Below are positions 18,622 to 27,285 of a stretch of 64,000 nt of DNA, in pieces. Made by a program: the position numbers and the translations under genes. The notes beneath the pieces were generated by a model that did no database searches, was not told the DNA's origin, and saw nothing but the letters and a program-made list of their open reading frames with translations. How positions within the stretch are numbered: position 1 is the stretch's first letter; each line of letters opens with the position of its first letter. The stretch covers positions 682,001 through 746,000 of the forward strand of contig NZ_CP071849.1 in the NCBI RefSeq assembly GCF_023716565.1, given 5' to 3'. The stretch is from Vibrio sp. SCSIO 43136 (GTDB lineage: Bacteria; Pseudomonadota; Gammaproteobacteria; Enterobacterales; Vibrionaceae).

Positions 18622-19509
18622 TCAATCGAGATGAATGGCATCGTTCGCAGCTTGTAATCCCATCTGATACCCCAATTCAAGTTTCTTCTTGTCCGTGGTT
18701 AATCTTCCAACGGCAAATGACTCATCCGGAGAGATGACCTGAATGGTGCAATCTTTTGGTGGGTTATCGATAAACTCTAGTGTTTGATTATATTGTTCGG
18801 CTCGTTTAATCATGGCCTCAGCAAGTTGAGGCGTATCTTTCATGAGTCGTCTTAGCAACCATGGTGCGAGTGGTGGACGCTTTTTGTATCCTTTGGGCTG
18901 CGATAGGATCACCGTGATTTGTTTAGCTCCGCGCTTGTAGGCTTCAACAACGGGAATTGAATCTGCCAATCCTCCATCGATCATTTTGCGTCCATTGACA
19001 CTTAAATGAGTACGATAGGCGACTGGTACCGAACATGACGCCTTTAGGATTATTTCTAGGTTGCTTTCTTCCCCTTTGGTGTAAATTGCCTCACCAGACT
19101 CGACATCAGTGGTGACAATGTGAAATGGCAGTTTTTGCGCATTAAATGCTTCCATGTCGTAAGGATAGTGTTTAGCAATATGGTCCCATAGCCAATCTAG
19201 ATCTAACCAATGCCCACCACGGGCAAACTTTTTAAAGTTGATAAACTCTGGCTGGCAAGAGTAGTCGGCAATAATGGTATAGGTGCGGCCGCGCTGGTTA
19301 GACAGCCATGAAGCAATATTGGTGGAACCTGCGGAGACACCGATACAGAAATCAAATGGGTTATATGCATGGTCAATAAACCCGTCTAGCACTCCGGCAG
19401 CAAATATCCCGCGCATTGCACCACCTTCGACGACTAGGGCATGCTTTGTTTTGTCTGTCATTTTTATCTGCATTCCTTTGTTAGTTGTGGGGACATTCTT
19501 TGTTTCCAC
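18622..19509 (-). CDS. Patatin-like phospholipase family protein
   Basis: Cytoplasmic or secreted serine lipase/acyl hydrolase of the patatin/RssA type. Evident are the oxyanion GGAMRG, the nucleophile elbow GVSAGS and the DGG of the Ser-Asp dyad (near residue 178). At 295 aa it is of normal length for YjjU/RssA-like proteins. The ORF begins at METKN; a shorter start at MTDKTKHALVVEGG (19461) just before the domain is equally plausible. No transport signal seen. Confidence 0.9.
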   Translation of the reverse strand: METKNVPTTNKGMQIKMTDKTKHALVVEGGAMRGIFAAGVLDGFIDHAYNPFDFCIGVSAGSTNIASWLSNQRGRTYTIIADYSCQPEFINFKKFARGGHWLDLDWLWDHIAKHYPYDMEAFNAQKLPFHIVTTDVESGEAIYTKGEESNLEIILKASCSVPVAYRTHLSVNGRKMIDGGLADSIPVVEAYKRGAKQITVILSQPKGYKKRPPLAPWLLRRLMKDTPQLAEAMIKRAEQYNQTLEFIDNPPKDCTIQVISPDESFAVGRLTTDKKKLELGYQMGLQAANDAIHLD

Positions 19510-19698
19510 ACCTGTGATTCCATCAGATTATTTTTACTAGATTAGTGGTCAGATGTGTAGCTAAATTGACTGATATGTACAAGTACATCGCTAAATAGAC
19601 AGTAATTGACAAAAGTAAGATGGCAATCGAGCCATATTTACAATCAGATTTGCCAAATCCTGTTAAATGAGTATCGTTGTAACAAATAGCTAACATGG

Positions 19699-20904
19699 AT
19701 GGTGGTGATTTCGGTGAAAGGTGTTTCATTTCTGTTTCTAGTCTTAGTTCCGATGCTTGTAAGTGCTGGAATTATTAGAGGCGAGAGTCGAGAGCAGGTG
19801 AAAGATGCGTGGTCATTTGAAGTGGTTAACGGTGTTCACGGTGCGAGAAAGGTTGGGTATCTAACAGCGTGGGAAAACTCTACACCCAATACAGTTCACA
19901 GTTGTAGCGCCACGCTCATAGGTAAAAAACATCTACTGACAGCCGCTCATTGTGTCATCAATATCCGTGATGCTAAGCCATTCGATAACTTAGAGTTTCA
20001 TCCAAGAAAAGTAGGAAAGGACGACTATTCTCCAACTCGAGTTTTCGTCACCTCTGGATATGTACTTAAAGATTATCTTAAGAAGAATAAAGAACTCATA
20101 TTTACGCTAACTCCAACATTGAGCTCGATCGATCTCGGAATGATTCGTAACGATATCGCTATTTTGGAAGTGAAAAACCCCAAGTCTTCAAAAGGGACGG
20201 GAGATCAACTCGGAACATACGGCACTTGGCGACAGGAGTTCGATCTCTCACTTGGCAGTGATGATATCTTCGATATGTACCTTCTTTCTTACCCAGGAGA
20301 TAAGCCAAATGCCACTTTATGGTATGAAGAGTGCTATTTACGTCATGAGGTGTATAACGTTGCACTCACCACATGCGATACATATCCAGGGGCAAGTGGT
20401 GCGAGCGTCCTACAATACTCACCCAAGTATGATAACTACTATGTAACAGGGGTAGTCTCAGCTCAAACGGAAACTCGAAATGTGGTTGCTTTGTTTACCC
20501 CTGAGCTGAGAGCTGATTTCCGAGCAATCATGGACGGCAAGGCACAGCCAAATGGTCTTTTTGCACCCGTTAAATTCAAAACAAAGCAATTTATTCACGT
20601 CGGAATCCATAACAAATGCAAAGAGAGCGTAAAAGTCGCTATTCGATATAAGAATGCCGAGAAAGAACAATGGCGAACCATCGGCGGATACTTATCGAAA
20701 GGAGAAGTTTTACGATCTGATGCCTCAAACAATACGTTTTGGTATTACTGGGCCACCTCTAGCAACTACAACTGGAATGGGGACAGTCGCCAGTTGACTT
20801 TTGACGGGGATACCTTCGATTCTCGCGAAAGGCAGGTCAAAGCGAAAAAAGAAAATGAGCAACTATGGGGAGATACTGTTATCGATCTGACCTGTAATAA
20901 CTAA
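19699..20904 (+). CDS. Secreted trypsin-like serine protease with C-terminal accessory domain
   Basis: Predicted exported S1-type protease of 401 aa: hydrophobic N-terminal signal (FLFLVLVPMLVSA), catalytic His in LTAAHC (about 89), Asp in RNDIAIL (about 152), Ser in GASGAS (about 234). The GASGAS form, rather than GDSGGP, places it nearer the V8/glutamyl endopeptidase side. The last ~100 residues (from HVGIHNKC) form a separate Trp/Tyr-rich domain ending in a Cys, resembling DUF1036-like accessory domains. A GTG at 19714 is an alternative start. Unlike the three proteases at 39-42 kb it has no GlyGly-CTERM tail. Confidence 0.8.
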   Translation: MVVISVKGVSFLFLVLVPMLVSAGIIRGESREQVKDAWSFEVVNGVHGARKVGYLTAWENSTPNTVHSCSATLIGKKHLLTAAHCVINIRDAKPFDNLEFHPRKVGKDDYSPTRVFVTSGYVLKDYLKKNKELIFTLTPTLSSIDLGMIRNDIAILEVKNPKSSKGTGDQLGTYGTWRQEFDLSLGSDDIFDMYLLSYPGDKPNATLWYEECYLRHEVYNVALTTCDTYPGASGASVLQYSPKYDNYYVTGVVSAQTETRNVVALFTPELRADFRAIMDGKAQPNGLFAPVKFKTKQFIHVGIHNKCKESVKVAIRYKNAEKEQWRTIGGYLSKGEVLRSDASNNTFWYYWATSSNYNWNGDSRQLTFDGDTFDSRERQVKAKKENEQLWGDTVIDLTCNN

Positions 20905-21031
20905 TGATGTATGTGTATTTCTACAAACTGCCATGGAGTCGAACTGCTAGGTCTATAGTTAATACTGTTAGTAGAAGTCAATAAAGGTTCTGACATAGGG
21001 TCGACCTTGCATTGTTGCGAGAGAGAGCAGT

Positions 21032-21880
21032 ATGCGATGTAAACTTATAATGGCATTGGTTTTAATGTTGCCGATAAACTTTGCTCATGGCCTAGAGGTA
21101 CTGGTGGAAAGAGGGGCCTATGAGGCTTATTTAAAGTTTATCGGCGAACGTGATCCTCTCACTATCACTGAATACTCAGGCCCGCATGCGAGGCGAACCA
21201 CGGTAGAGTTGGTATTGGTTCAACAAGCCTTGGTTCTCGGTGGACTTAATGACCCAGTGGAATTTGTCTTTGCCCCTAATGCTGGTCGGTTGTATCAAAA
21301 CTTGCAAAACGGGACACAAGTTATGCTGGGTAATTCGGTTTGGAAAGCTAGCATGGCTTCTGCTGTCGATAAAGTCATGCTCAGTCCAGCAATTATCAGT
21401 GATGGCGAATATGAAGTGGGCATGTACACAATAGAATCTAATGGTAAGGCATTGGCGGCTAATTCTTTGTCAGATGTGCAGCAGTTAAGGGCTGTCTCTA
21501 GTCGCGCATGGCATTCAGATTGGGCTACGTTGAGCGCAATGCAACTTAACTTGCTACACAGTACCGTTAAGTGGAGTTCAATGAAAAAGATGGTGGCTAC
21601 CGGGCGAATTGACTTTTTGTTAGCACCGTTCCAATCGAGTGGTGACTTATCCTTCGTGGCGCAAGATATCCGCTATGTACCAATTCCCGGGCTCAAACTT
21701 GGCCTTCGTGGCTCACGTCACTTCGTAGTTTCGCAGCAGCATCCAGATTACGAGAAAGTGTCAATGGCCTTGCAAAAAGGTGTATCTCTCCTGAAACAAG
21801 AAGGCCGTTTTAGAAAAGCTTTCGAACAATCAGGCTTCTTCAACGATGCAGTTCGTGATTGGGTGTTAATTAAGCCCTAG
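21032..21880 (+). CDS. Periplasmic solute-binding-like protein
   Basis: Exported 282-aa protein with a signal peptide (residues 1-20, ending FAHG) and a fold suggested by SBP_bac_3-like segments near the C-terminus (IPGLKLGLRGSRHFVVSQ; LLKQEGRFRKAF). There is no ABC permease or ATPase beside it, so it may be an orphan sensor or binding protein, as is common in marine Gammaproteobacteria. An AGAGAGCAG leader precedes the ATG. Ligand unknown. Confidence 0.7.
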   Translation: MRCKLIMALVLMLPINFAHGLEVLVERGAYEAYLKFIGERDPLTITEYSGPHARRTTVELVLVQQALVLGGLNDPVEFVFAPNAGRLYQNLQNGTQVMLGNSVWKASMASAVDKVMLSPAIISDGEYEVGMYTIESNGKALAANSLSDVQQLRAVSSRAWHSDWATLSAMQLNLLHSTVKWSSMKKMVATGRIDFLLAPFQSSGDLSFVAQDIRYVPIPGLKLGLRGSRHFVVSQQHPDYEKVSMALQKGVSLLKQEGRFRKAFEQSGFFNDAVRDWVLIKP

Positions 21881-22123
21881 ACCAGTATTCCCTTTTAATT
21901 GGGACAGGCACCAAATCAAGCCAACATGCAGGACACACACCTTTTTTATCCTCGTTTCATTGCACGAATCAACCCTATTCGAGTGTATAGTGGTGAGGCT
22001 TTTTGCTTGAAATTTTACATGTTGTTTGTGGTACTCTACTTGGGGTTTGGCATTTGACGTCAGCCAGTTGCGTGCATCTAGCCAATCTAATTTATAAATA
22101 TTACACTCCAAGAAAGGGAATAT

Positions 22124-22399
22124 ATGAACGATAAAGTGTTTGAGATTTGGCAAAAGAAACGTGAGCAGGGATTTTTAGCTTGGGTGTTTAAGAGTACAAC
22201 TGGAGCTGTTGCCTTTTATCTCGTTTTTAGCATTGTCTTCCAGTTTTCTTCTGCGAGTGAGCAAGGTGTTTTGGTCTTTATGCAAAGTCAGCTCTCGAAC
22301 TATGTCCTCTTTACTTCGCTGATTTTTCTAGGGAACTGTGCTTTGTGGTTTTACCGTGAATCCAGTTTTAAGAAAGAGGTGAAGCGCCGGGGAGTTTAG
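22124..22399 (+). CDS. Small membrane protein
   Basis: A 91-aa protein with two hydrophobic helices (about residues 26-44 and 59-76) flanked by charged ends; a strong AGAAAGGGA ribosome-binding site supports ATG 22124. Not recognised. It is the last ordinary gene before the accessory island; the bidirectional terminator at 22469-22498 follows. Confidence 0.7.
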   Translation: MNDKVFEIWQKKREQGFLAWVFKSTTGAVAFYLVFSIVFQFSSASEQGVLVFMQSQLSNYVLFTSLIFLGNCALWFYRESSFKKEVKRRGV

Positions 22400-22468
22400 T
22401 AGCTCCTATTGTATAGGGCTGTCTCTAAATAGGCCTGTATACCCTAATTTAAAAGTGGTGAAGAATGA

Positions 22469-22498
22469 AAAAAGCGAACCATTGATGGTTCGCTTTTT
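22469..22498. terminator. Bidirectional terminator, left island edge
   Basis: A 13-bp perfect stem (AAAAAGCGAACCA and complement) with a TTGA loop, A-run and T-run. Its core GCGAACCA/TGGTTCGC recurs in the terminator at the right edge (31874-31901). Confidence 0.85.
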
Positions 22499-22539
22499 GT
22501 CGAGAGAAATAAATAGTTAAGTAGACTAAACTTTATTCC

Positions 22540-22680
22540 TGATCACAGATAACTAAGATGGAAACTTACCAGCTTTCTAAATCAATGAGCTGGAATACTC
22601 GTTTGCGCTAACCGAGTTGGAAACTCCAGTGCTTCATGGTTAATGAAGGCAGCAAGTTTGGTTAACTAAGTTGGAAACTC
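22540..22680 (+). repeat. Left inverted repeat plus three spaced copies of a 19-bp repeat
   Basis: 22540-22565 is the inverted counterpart of 31933-31958 (24 of 26 identical). A 19-bp unit, consensus GATAACTAAGTTGGAAACT, occurs at 22548-22566, 22607-22625 and 22661-22679, separated by 40 and 35 bases that each hold a short inverted repeat (e.g. CCAGCT/AGCTGG at 22569-22593). Two further units lie in the opposite orientation after gcvP. Confidence 0.75.
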
Positions 22681-22924
22681 TCTCATCATAAACCCTTTTT
22701 CTAGAGTGATTGATCAGTTCGTGAAACCCGAACCGTATTTTGCGAACCGCGTTTTACGAACTACGAATTTCTCTTTATCTTGAAGTATGTTTATGTATAA
22801 AACTCTTACCTCACAAACGGGTAGGTGTGGTTTGTGAAACAGAAGAATAAATACGAAGAGCGTCAACTGGCTCAAAATGTACTTATACGGTTAGTTGTAT
22901 AATACCGATCTAGCTCTCAATGAG

Positions 22925-24106
22925 ATGATGGTAATAGGTATTGATGTGTATTATCTTATGTATTTGTTATATGGATGTATTGTTGGAATTTTAGTTTTAC
23001 GCGTGATGAGGGGCGATATGGGCAAGGAAATGTCACATCAGAGAACTGCAATAATAAAGGTTGGATTCTATTTAGTTTCTCTCATAGCTAGTGGAGTTAT
23101 AGGATTTATTGTTGCTCATTATATACAGTTTATTCCAGCGCTTTCAGAGTTATTAGATTTTGTGCAACTCGGTCAAGATGATTTTACAAATGCAGGCGGC
23201 TTTGCTGAGAGTCTCAAAGGATTAGAGCTTAAGTTAGGCGCAGCAGTCTTGCATGAGTATTTTCGTTTGTCTTTGTACGCAATTTTCTTAATGTTAGCCA
23301 TTCTAGTTGCTGCTATTTATTGTTATTACCAACTGAGTGAAGAAACGAAAAAAACAGGTTTGGACGAGATATCGACTAAGTTAGACAAGCAAAACAAAAA
23401 GTTAGACAGTAGAACTGAAGACCTAATTAGTTTAGTTGAGGGCTTTAATGGAGGCGGTTCGGTATTAGATTGTGAGTTTGGTTACCATACAATGGTAAAT
23501 GCAATAAAGAATGCGTCTGAGATAGATCTCGTAACGCGCATGAGATATGACAAGCAAGCGCGGCAAATACTAGGTAACAAGTCATATGAAGATAGTGTTA
23601 AAGAGTACTATAAGGCTCTCTCTGAAGCAGTGAAAGATCCCAACATATCATTTACTCGATACATTCAAATCGATGGAGAAGACATCGCAGATTGGAAGAA
23701 TACTGTTAGTATCAGTGAGTCATTGACACGTGAAGCTGCTACCTTGTTTTTGACCCAGACTGCTTGCGAGGACTCCAGTATATATGTTGTGCCAGCTCAG
23801 GTTGACCTAAGTCTTCTACTTATTGATAAAAAACAAATATTTTTTAATTTTTTCATAAAGTTATCGGATGGAAAATATGCTTCCAAGTACATTTTTCAGT
23901 GCATATCTAAGAAAAGTAAAGTTGACAGCATACTTAAACTCCTCAATAAAGATCACATAGAGTTAGATAGCAAAAGTGTAAATGAACTAGTTAGTATCAG
24001 GCTTAGACACGGTGATGATAAACTTAGAGAAGAGCTTGCAGATGTCCGAAGTAAAGATCCTGACGATTTTGATCAGAAGTGGGCATCTATACTTATGTTT
24101 ATTTAA
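22925..24106 (+). CDS. Three-helix membrane protein with large cytoplasmic domain, island gene
   Basis: A 393-aa protein with hydrophobic segments near residues 7-27, 42-65 and 104-129, then a coiled-coil-like stretch (DKQNKKLDSRTEDLISL) and a ~220-residue soluble C-terminal domain that I do not recognise. The open frame begins at a TTG at 22895, but that codon overlaps a TATAAT (22898-22903), so ATG 22925 (or 22928) is chosen. It converges on the RT/nitrilase operon, with a shared terminator between. Membrane anchor plus soluble domain is a common effector layout in defence islands; the role here is inference. Confidence 0.75.
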   Translation: MMVIGIDVYYLMYLLYGCIVGILVLRVMRGDMGKEMSHQRTAIIKVGFYLVSLIASGVIGFIVAHYIQFIPALSELLDFVQLGQDDFTNAGGFAESLKGLELKLGAAVLHEYFRLSLYAIFLMLAILVAAIYCYYQLSEETKKTGLDEISTKLDKQNKKLDSRTEDLISLVEGFNGGGSVLDCEFGYHTMVNAIKNASEIDLVTRMRYDKQARQILGNKSYEDSVKEYYKALSEAVKDPNISFTRYIQIDGEDIADWKNTVSISESLTREAATLFLTQTACEDSSIYVVPAQVDLSLLLIDKKQIFFNFFIKLSDGKYASKYIFQCISKKSKVDSILKLLNKDHIELDSKSVNELVSIRLRHGDDKLREELADVRSKDPDDFDQKWASILMFI

Positions 24107-24193
24107 TCACATTATCTTTCATTTTCTTGGGGAATTGATAGGTACGTAGCCCTTATTCAGACTTTGGTAAGCTTTGGACTACGCTATTGCCAA

Positions 24194-24219
24194 AACCCAG
24201 TTCGTGAACGAACTGGGTT
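24194..24219. terminator. Convergent bidirectional terminator
   Basis: Perfect 11-bp stem (AACCCAGTTCG and complement) with a TGAA loop between the membrane-protein gene and the nitrilase-like gene. Confidence 0.75.
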
Positions 24220-24284
24220 AAATAAATCCAGCGTTTGTGAGCAGTATTTTGTCAATTAATTCAAAAGGCTGCTCCAATCTAAAC

Positions 24285-25994
24285 TTATGCTAGCGCTTTG
24301 TCTTCAACAGATTTTTGCTCTTTAGCTACAATAGTGTCGAGTTCGGTCGAGCAACCTACACTCAGATGCCCTGCATATTTGACAACATCTTTTGAACACC
24401 TTCCTCCATCAGCACTCCACTGATCTAACTTCGCTTTTTCAAGAACAAGTGATATACCTACTTTGTTACTTTCTAGCTTTAAGGCAATAGTTTTAAATCG
24501 ATCGCTCCAAAGAGCTACTTCTGAACCTGGGGGATTGTTTCCACCAGTAGATCGCTGTGTCATGCCGTAAGGGGATATGGACAGCACACTTGATCCAGGA
24601 TCTTCCGAGAGAACGCTGGCATATTTCCCAGGCCATCTTTTGGATATCTGTGGTCCATCGAGTAATAGCGCAACTACTAAGCTTGGGCCAAGGGCTCTCA
24701 CTACTGGTGCGATTGGATCTTGTCTAGCTAAGTCTTCACAGATTAAAGGGCAAATATGAATATTGCTATCGACATAGGACAGAATCTTACGTGAGTCTAT
24801 CGTACAGTTTTCCCACCACTTTTTACTAGGATTCAAAACAGTTCCTAGTTTGTAATTGATGATCTGACTTCTGTCTAATGCCCAACGATGGTGTTTTGGT
24901 TGGTTTTTGTAAATATATTTGCCAGTTAAGTCATCCATGTAAGATAGCTCTAGATAGTTAGCACCAAAGTTGTTTTGCTGACTATGTTCATAGGCTCCAT
25001 ATATTAAGATAGGCAAAGGAATGCCGTCTTCACGAAGCAGTGATTCCAAGCGTTCCTTAATCAGTGTTGAGTGCTTGTAGTCTACAGCACACTCAGGAAT
25101 TACAACGAGATCTGGGGCTCCAGTTTCTTTAATCGCTGATTTAATCCCATACACGATCATTTCTGCTGTAATTTGGTTTTCGTTTTCATAAGAGAAAAAG
25201 CCAAATTTACTGCTGTCCATTTGTAAGGGAGGGTGCTCGTCAACTTTAAAGTTACTTCTTCGAATTTTTAATGGCCAAGGTAAGATTAAAACGTTGTAGA
25301 GATCATTTTTAATGTCAGCACGCCCAGCGAGCGTGAAGCATTCAATACCTGGTTTCACATAAGCTAACGAGTGAGTGAGGCTGTTCAAGGAAATTCCAGA
25401 CTGGGGTGTCATTGTTTTGTGGTGAACAGTGCCCATCAGGCTACTACCTGTAGATAGTGATTCAAAACCTTGCTGGGAAGAGAGTTGATTGGCGTAGCTG
25501 TAAATTAAGTTGTTGTTTCTTCGAGTCAATTGACCTTTTATTTTTCTTGCACATCGGTCACTTGCTAGAAGCAGCATTAGAGCATCAAACATAAACTCGT
25601 TGTCATTTAATAGAACGTTGAGCTCTAGCTTTTGGGCTGTAATTTTTCTTCTCTCTTTAAATACACGATATAACAAATTGTGAATTTCAACAGGGAGAGG
25701 TGCATCAGGTGCTTTCAAAAATTCAGCCCAAATATCACCAATTTCTTTCGCGTTGTCATGATCTTCTTTCTTCCAACACTTACCACCTAAACTAGATACG
25801 ATTTTTTGGTAAGAATCATTTGTGTCCAAAATGTTGCTGATTATATGGAAACTCGTCATAGGCCAAATGAGATCATGCAAGATATTTTCTGTAGAGCTGG
25901 AGGATGGAACAAACTCAGTGTTCGCATTGTGTTGCTTTACATAAGGGTCATCATAGCTTGGGAGTATAGATTTTACTAAGTCTTGGATTTTCAT
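24285..25994 (-). CDS. Nitrilase-fold (CN hydrolase) protein, RT-associated
   Basis: A 569-aa protein. The C-terminal half (about 230-525) is a carbon-nitrogen hydrolase domain with a complete-looking triad: Glu301 in VVIPECA, Lys367 in NQPKHH (Lys363 is an alternative) and Cys419 in PLICEDL. The N-terminal ~220 residues are helical and unassigned. It begins 55 bases after the RT stop on the same strand, so the two are co-transcribed. Class 1 UG reverse transcriptases (DRT type 1) are known to carry a nitrilase domain, usually fused; here it is a separate, longer protein. The chemistry in defence is unknown to me; family enzymes attack amides or nitriles. Confidence 0.85.
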   Translation of the reverse strand: MKIQDLVKSILPSYDDPYVKQHNANTEFVPSSSSTENILHDLIWPMTSFHIISNILDTNDSYQKIVSSLGGKCWKKEDHDNAKEIGDIWAEFLKAPDAPLPVEIHNLLYRVFKERRKITAQKLELNVLLNDNEFMFDALMLLLASDRCARKIKGQLTRRNNNLIYSYANQLSSQQGFESLSTGSSLMGTVHHKTMTPQSGISLNSLTHSLAYVKPGIECFTLAGRADIKNDLYNVLILPWPLKIRRSNFKVDEHPPLQMDSSKFGFFSYENENQITAEMIVYGIKSAIKETGAPDLVVIPECAVDYKHSTLIKERLESLLREDGIPLPILIYGAYEHSQQNNFGANYLELSYMDDLTGKYIYKNQPKHHRWALDRSQIINYKLGTVLNPSKKWWENCTIDSRKILSYVDSNIHICPLICEDLARQDPIAPVVRALGPSLVVALLLDGPQISKRWPGKYASVLSEDPGSSVLSISPYGMTQRSTGGNNPPGSEVALWSDRFKTIALKLESNKVGISLVLEKAKLDQWSADGGRCSKDVVKYAGHLSVGCSTELDTIVAKEQKSVEDKALA

Positions 25995-26049
25995 ATGATT
26001 ATCTTGATATAAATTTTCTGATAACTAATAGATGAACGCTATCAGGCGT

Positions 26050-27099
26050 TTACCCGTGCTGTAAGATTATTTTTTCTAAACGTTCGATTATTTTTTCATA
26101 TTTTTTAACAGAATCAGCGCTGATACTTGAAGTCGCAATTCCATGCTTTTTAACGCCAATTATGTGAGAACGAAAGCCTCTAACTTTATCAAGAACTATC
26201 TTTCGACATTTTTTTTCAAAAAACGCGTTTGTATTCGCATTCTTGTAAGGGAGATTATGTATATTCATTCCAAAGAGAGATTCCGCGACGTGCCTTAAGC
26301 TAACTTTCTGAACTATGAGCATTTTTGTTAATTTGTTGATAGTTAAAAGTTTGGAGTTAGACAGCCTGATACATCCTCCATTAGAATCTATAACATACCC
26401 GTTTAATGAAATATGGCCTTCGGTATAGAGTGTTTTTTTCGTATTGATCAATAGTGAATTTTTATTCATCAGTCTTTTAATGAATGTTTCTACATCACCA
26501 CTACCAATCGTTTGTTTGTATTTCGAAGAAAACAGCATATCGTCTGCATAACGAGTATATATAACGTCATGCTCTAAACAGTAGGATTGAATCACTATAT
26601 CTAAGGGACGAAAAAACAAGTTTGATAAGGTAGGGGAGCACGGAAAGCCCATTGGTAGGATCGTTTCACCTAAAATTTTCTTGTTACTTGAGGTTTCGGG
26701 AACTTTGTAAGTTACTTTTTTTAGAATGGAATCCACACTCACTGCGTGGCTCTCATTGTCTGCGTTATCATCGAAGTAAGGTTTTAGCTTGTTTGCTATT
26801 TGCTCTACTGGAATCGAATGAAAGAAGCTAGAAATGTCCATTCGTAAAAAAAAGCGAGAGGGGGTATGAGGCTTCAAAAAGTCAAGGTACGAGCAATCAG
26901 CACTAAACCCTTTACTAGCGCTGTTTTTAGGGATCGCCTCGCTTAGGATTTTAGCTAGTGTTTGGTGCTTATCTAATACGGAGTCATCGACAGAATAAAA
27001 GTAATTACCTTTTATTTTTCGTTCTTTAACAGCAGTGTCTGAGTTTTCGCTAAGAAAAGCTCCCAGACTCGCTGGGAGCTTGATTTTGTTGGTTTTCAT
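26050..27099 (-). CDS. Reverse transcriptase, UG/DRT or retron-like
   Basis: Defence-type RT of 349 aa from ATG 27099. Motif A is FLRMDISSFF (Asp88), motif B GFPCSPTLSN, motif C RYADDM (YADD at 184-187), then INTKKT and a LNGYVID segment where retron RTs have VTG; the retron NAxxH is degenerate (FLKPH). No maturase or endonuclease domain follows. The open frame extends to 27192, but that ATG has no ribosome-binding site, whereas 27099 has GGA seven bases upstream. It lies between an OLD nuclease gene (upstream, same strand) and a nitrilase-fold gene (downstream). The nitrilase points to a UG1-like DRT; the OLD neighbour recalls type I-B retrons. Assignment between these needs a profile search. 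Confidence 0.88.
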   Translation of the reverse strand: MKTNKIKLPASLGAFLSENSDTAVKERKIKGNYFYSVDDSVLDKHQTLAKILSEAIPKNSASKGFSADCSYLDFLKPHTPSRFFLRMDISSFFHSIPVEQIANKLKPYFDDNADNESHAVSVDSILKKVTYKVPETSSNKKILGETILPMGFPCSPTLSNLFFRPLDIVIQSYCLEHDVIYTRYADDMLFSSKYKQTIGSGDVETFIKRLMNKNSLLINTKKTLYTEGHISLNGYVIDSNGGCIRLSNSKLLTINKLTKMLIVQKVSLRHVAESLFGMNIHNLPYKNANTNAFFEKKCRKIVLDKVRGFRSHIIGVKKHGIATSSISADSVKKYEKIIERLEKIILQHG

Positions 27100-27285
27100 G
27101 TCTGATCCGATACAAAACAAAGATTCACATGTGACCTGTAATCCGCTGCTTACACGAGTAATATGTGAAGGTAATTTAGAGGCTGTTAACACATTCTACA
27201 GCTTTATGGGATATGAATGAAGTATCGCATAAAGAGAGGATGGCTATGAAGCGTTGCCGACTTTCACCGAAGTGACCTCAAGTAA

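Larger units (their letters stand above)
22400..22924. other. Non-coding left edge of the accessory island
   Basis: This 525-base stretch holds, in order, a terminator hairpin (22469-22498), the left inverted repeat and three spaced copies of a 19-bp repeat (22540-22680), a short degenerate direct repeat built on CGAACCG (22729-22769), and a TATAAT at 22898-22903 that probably serves the next gene. No gene is evident in it. Confidence 0.6.

Noticed and set aside
22540..22680. CRISPR array
   Set aside because: Only three divergent 19-bp units, spacers are palindromic, no cas genes, and copies lie in inverted orientation 9 kb away.
22540..22680. Integron attC sites
   Set aside because: No GTTRRRY/RYYYAAC core pair at the unit ends and no cassette genes or integrase.
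26050..27192. Classic retron RT
   Set aside because: The NAxxH and VTG motifs are degenerate (FLKPH, LNG) and no msr/msd fold could be seen, while a nitrilase gene follows. Kept as an alternative pending a profile search.
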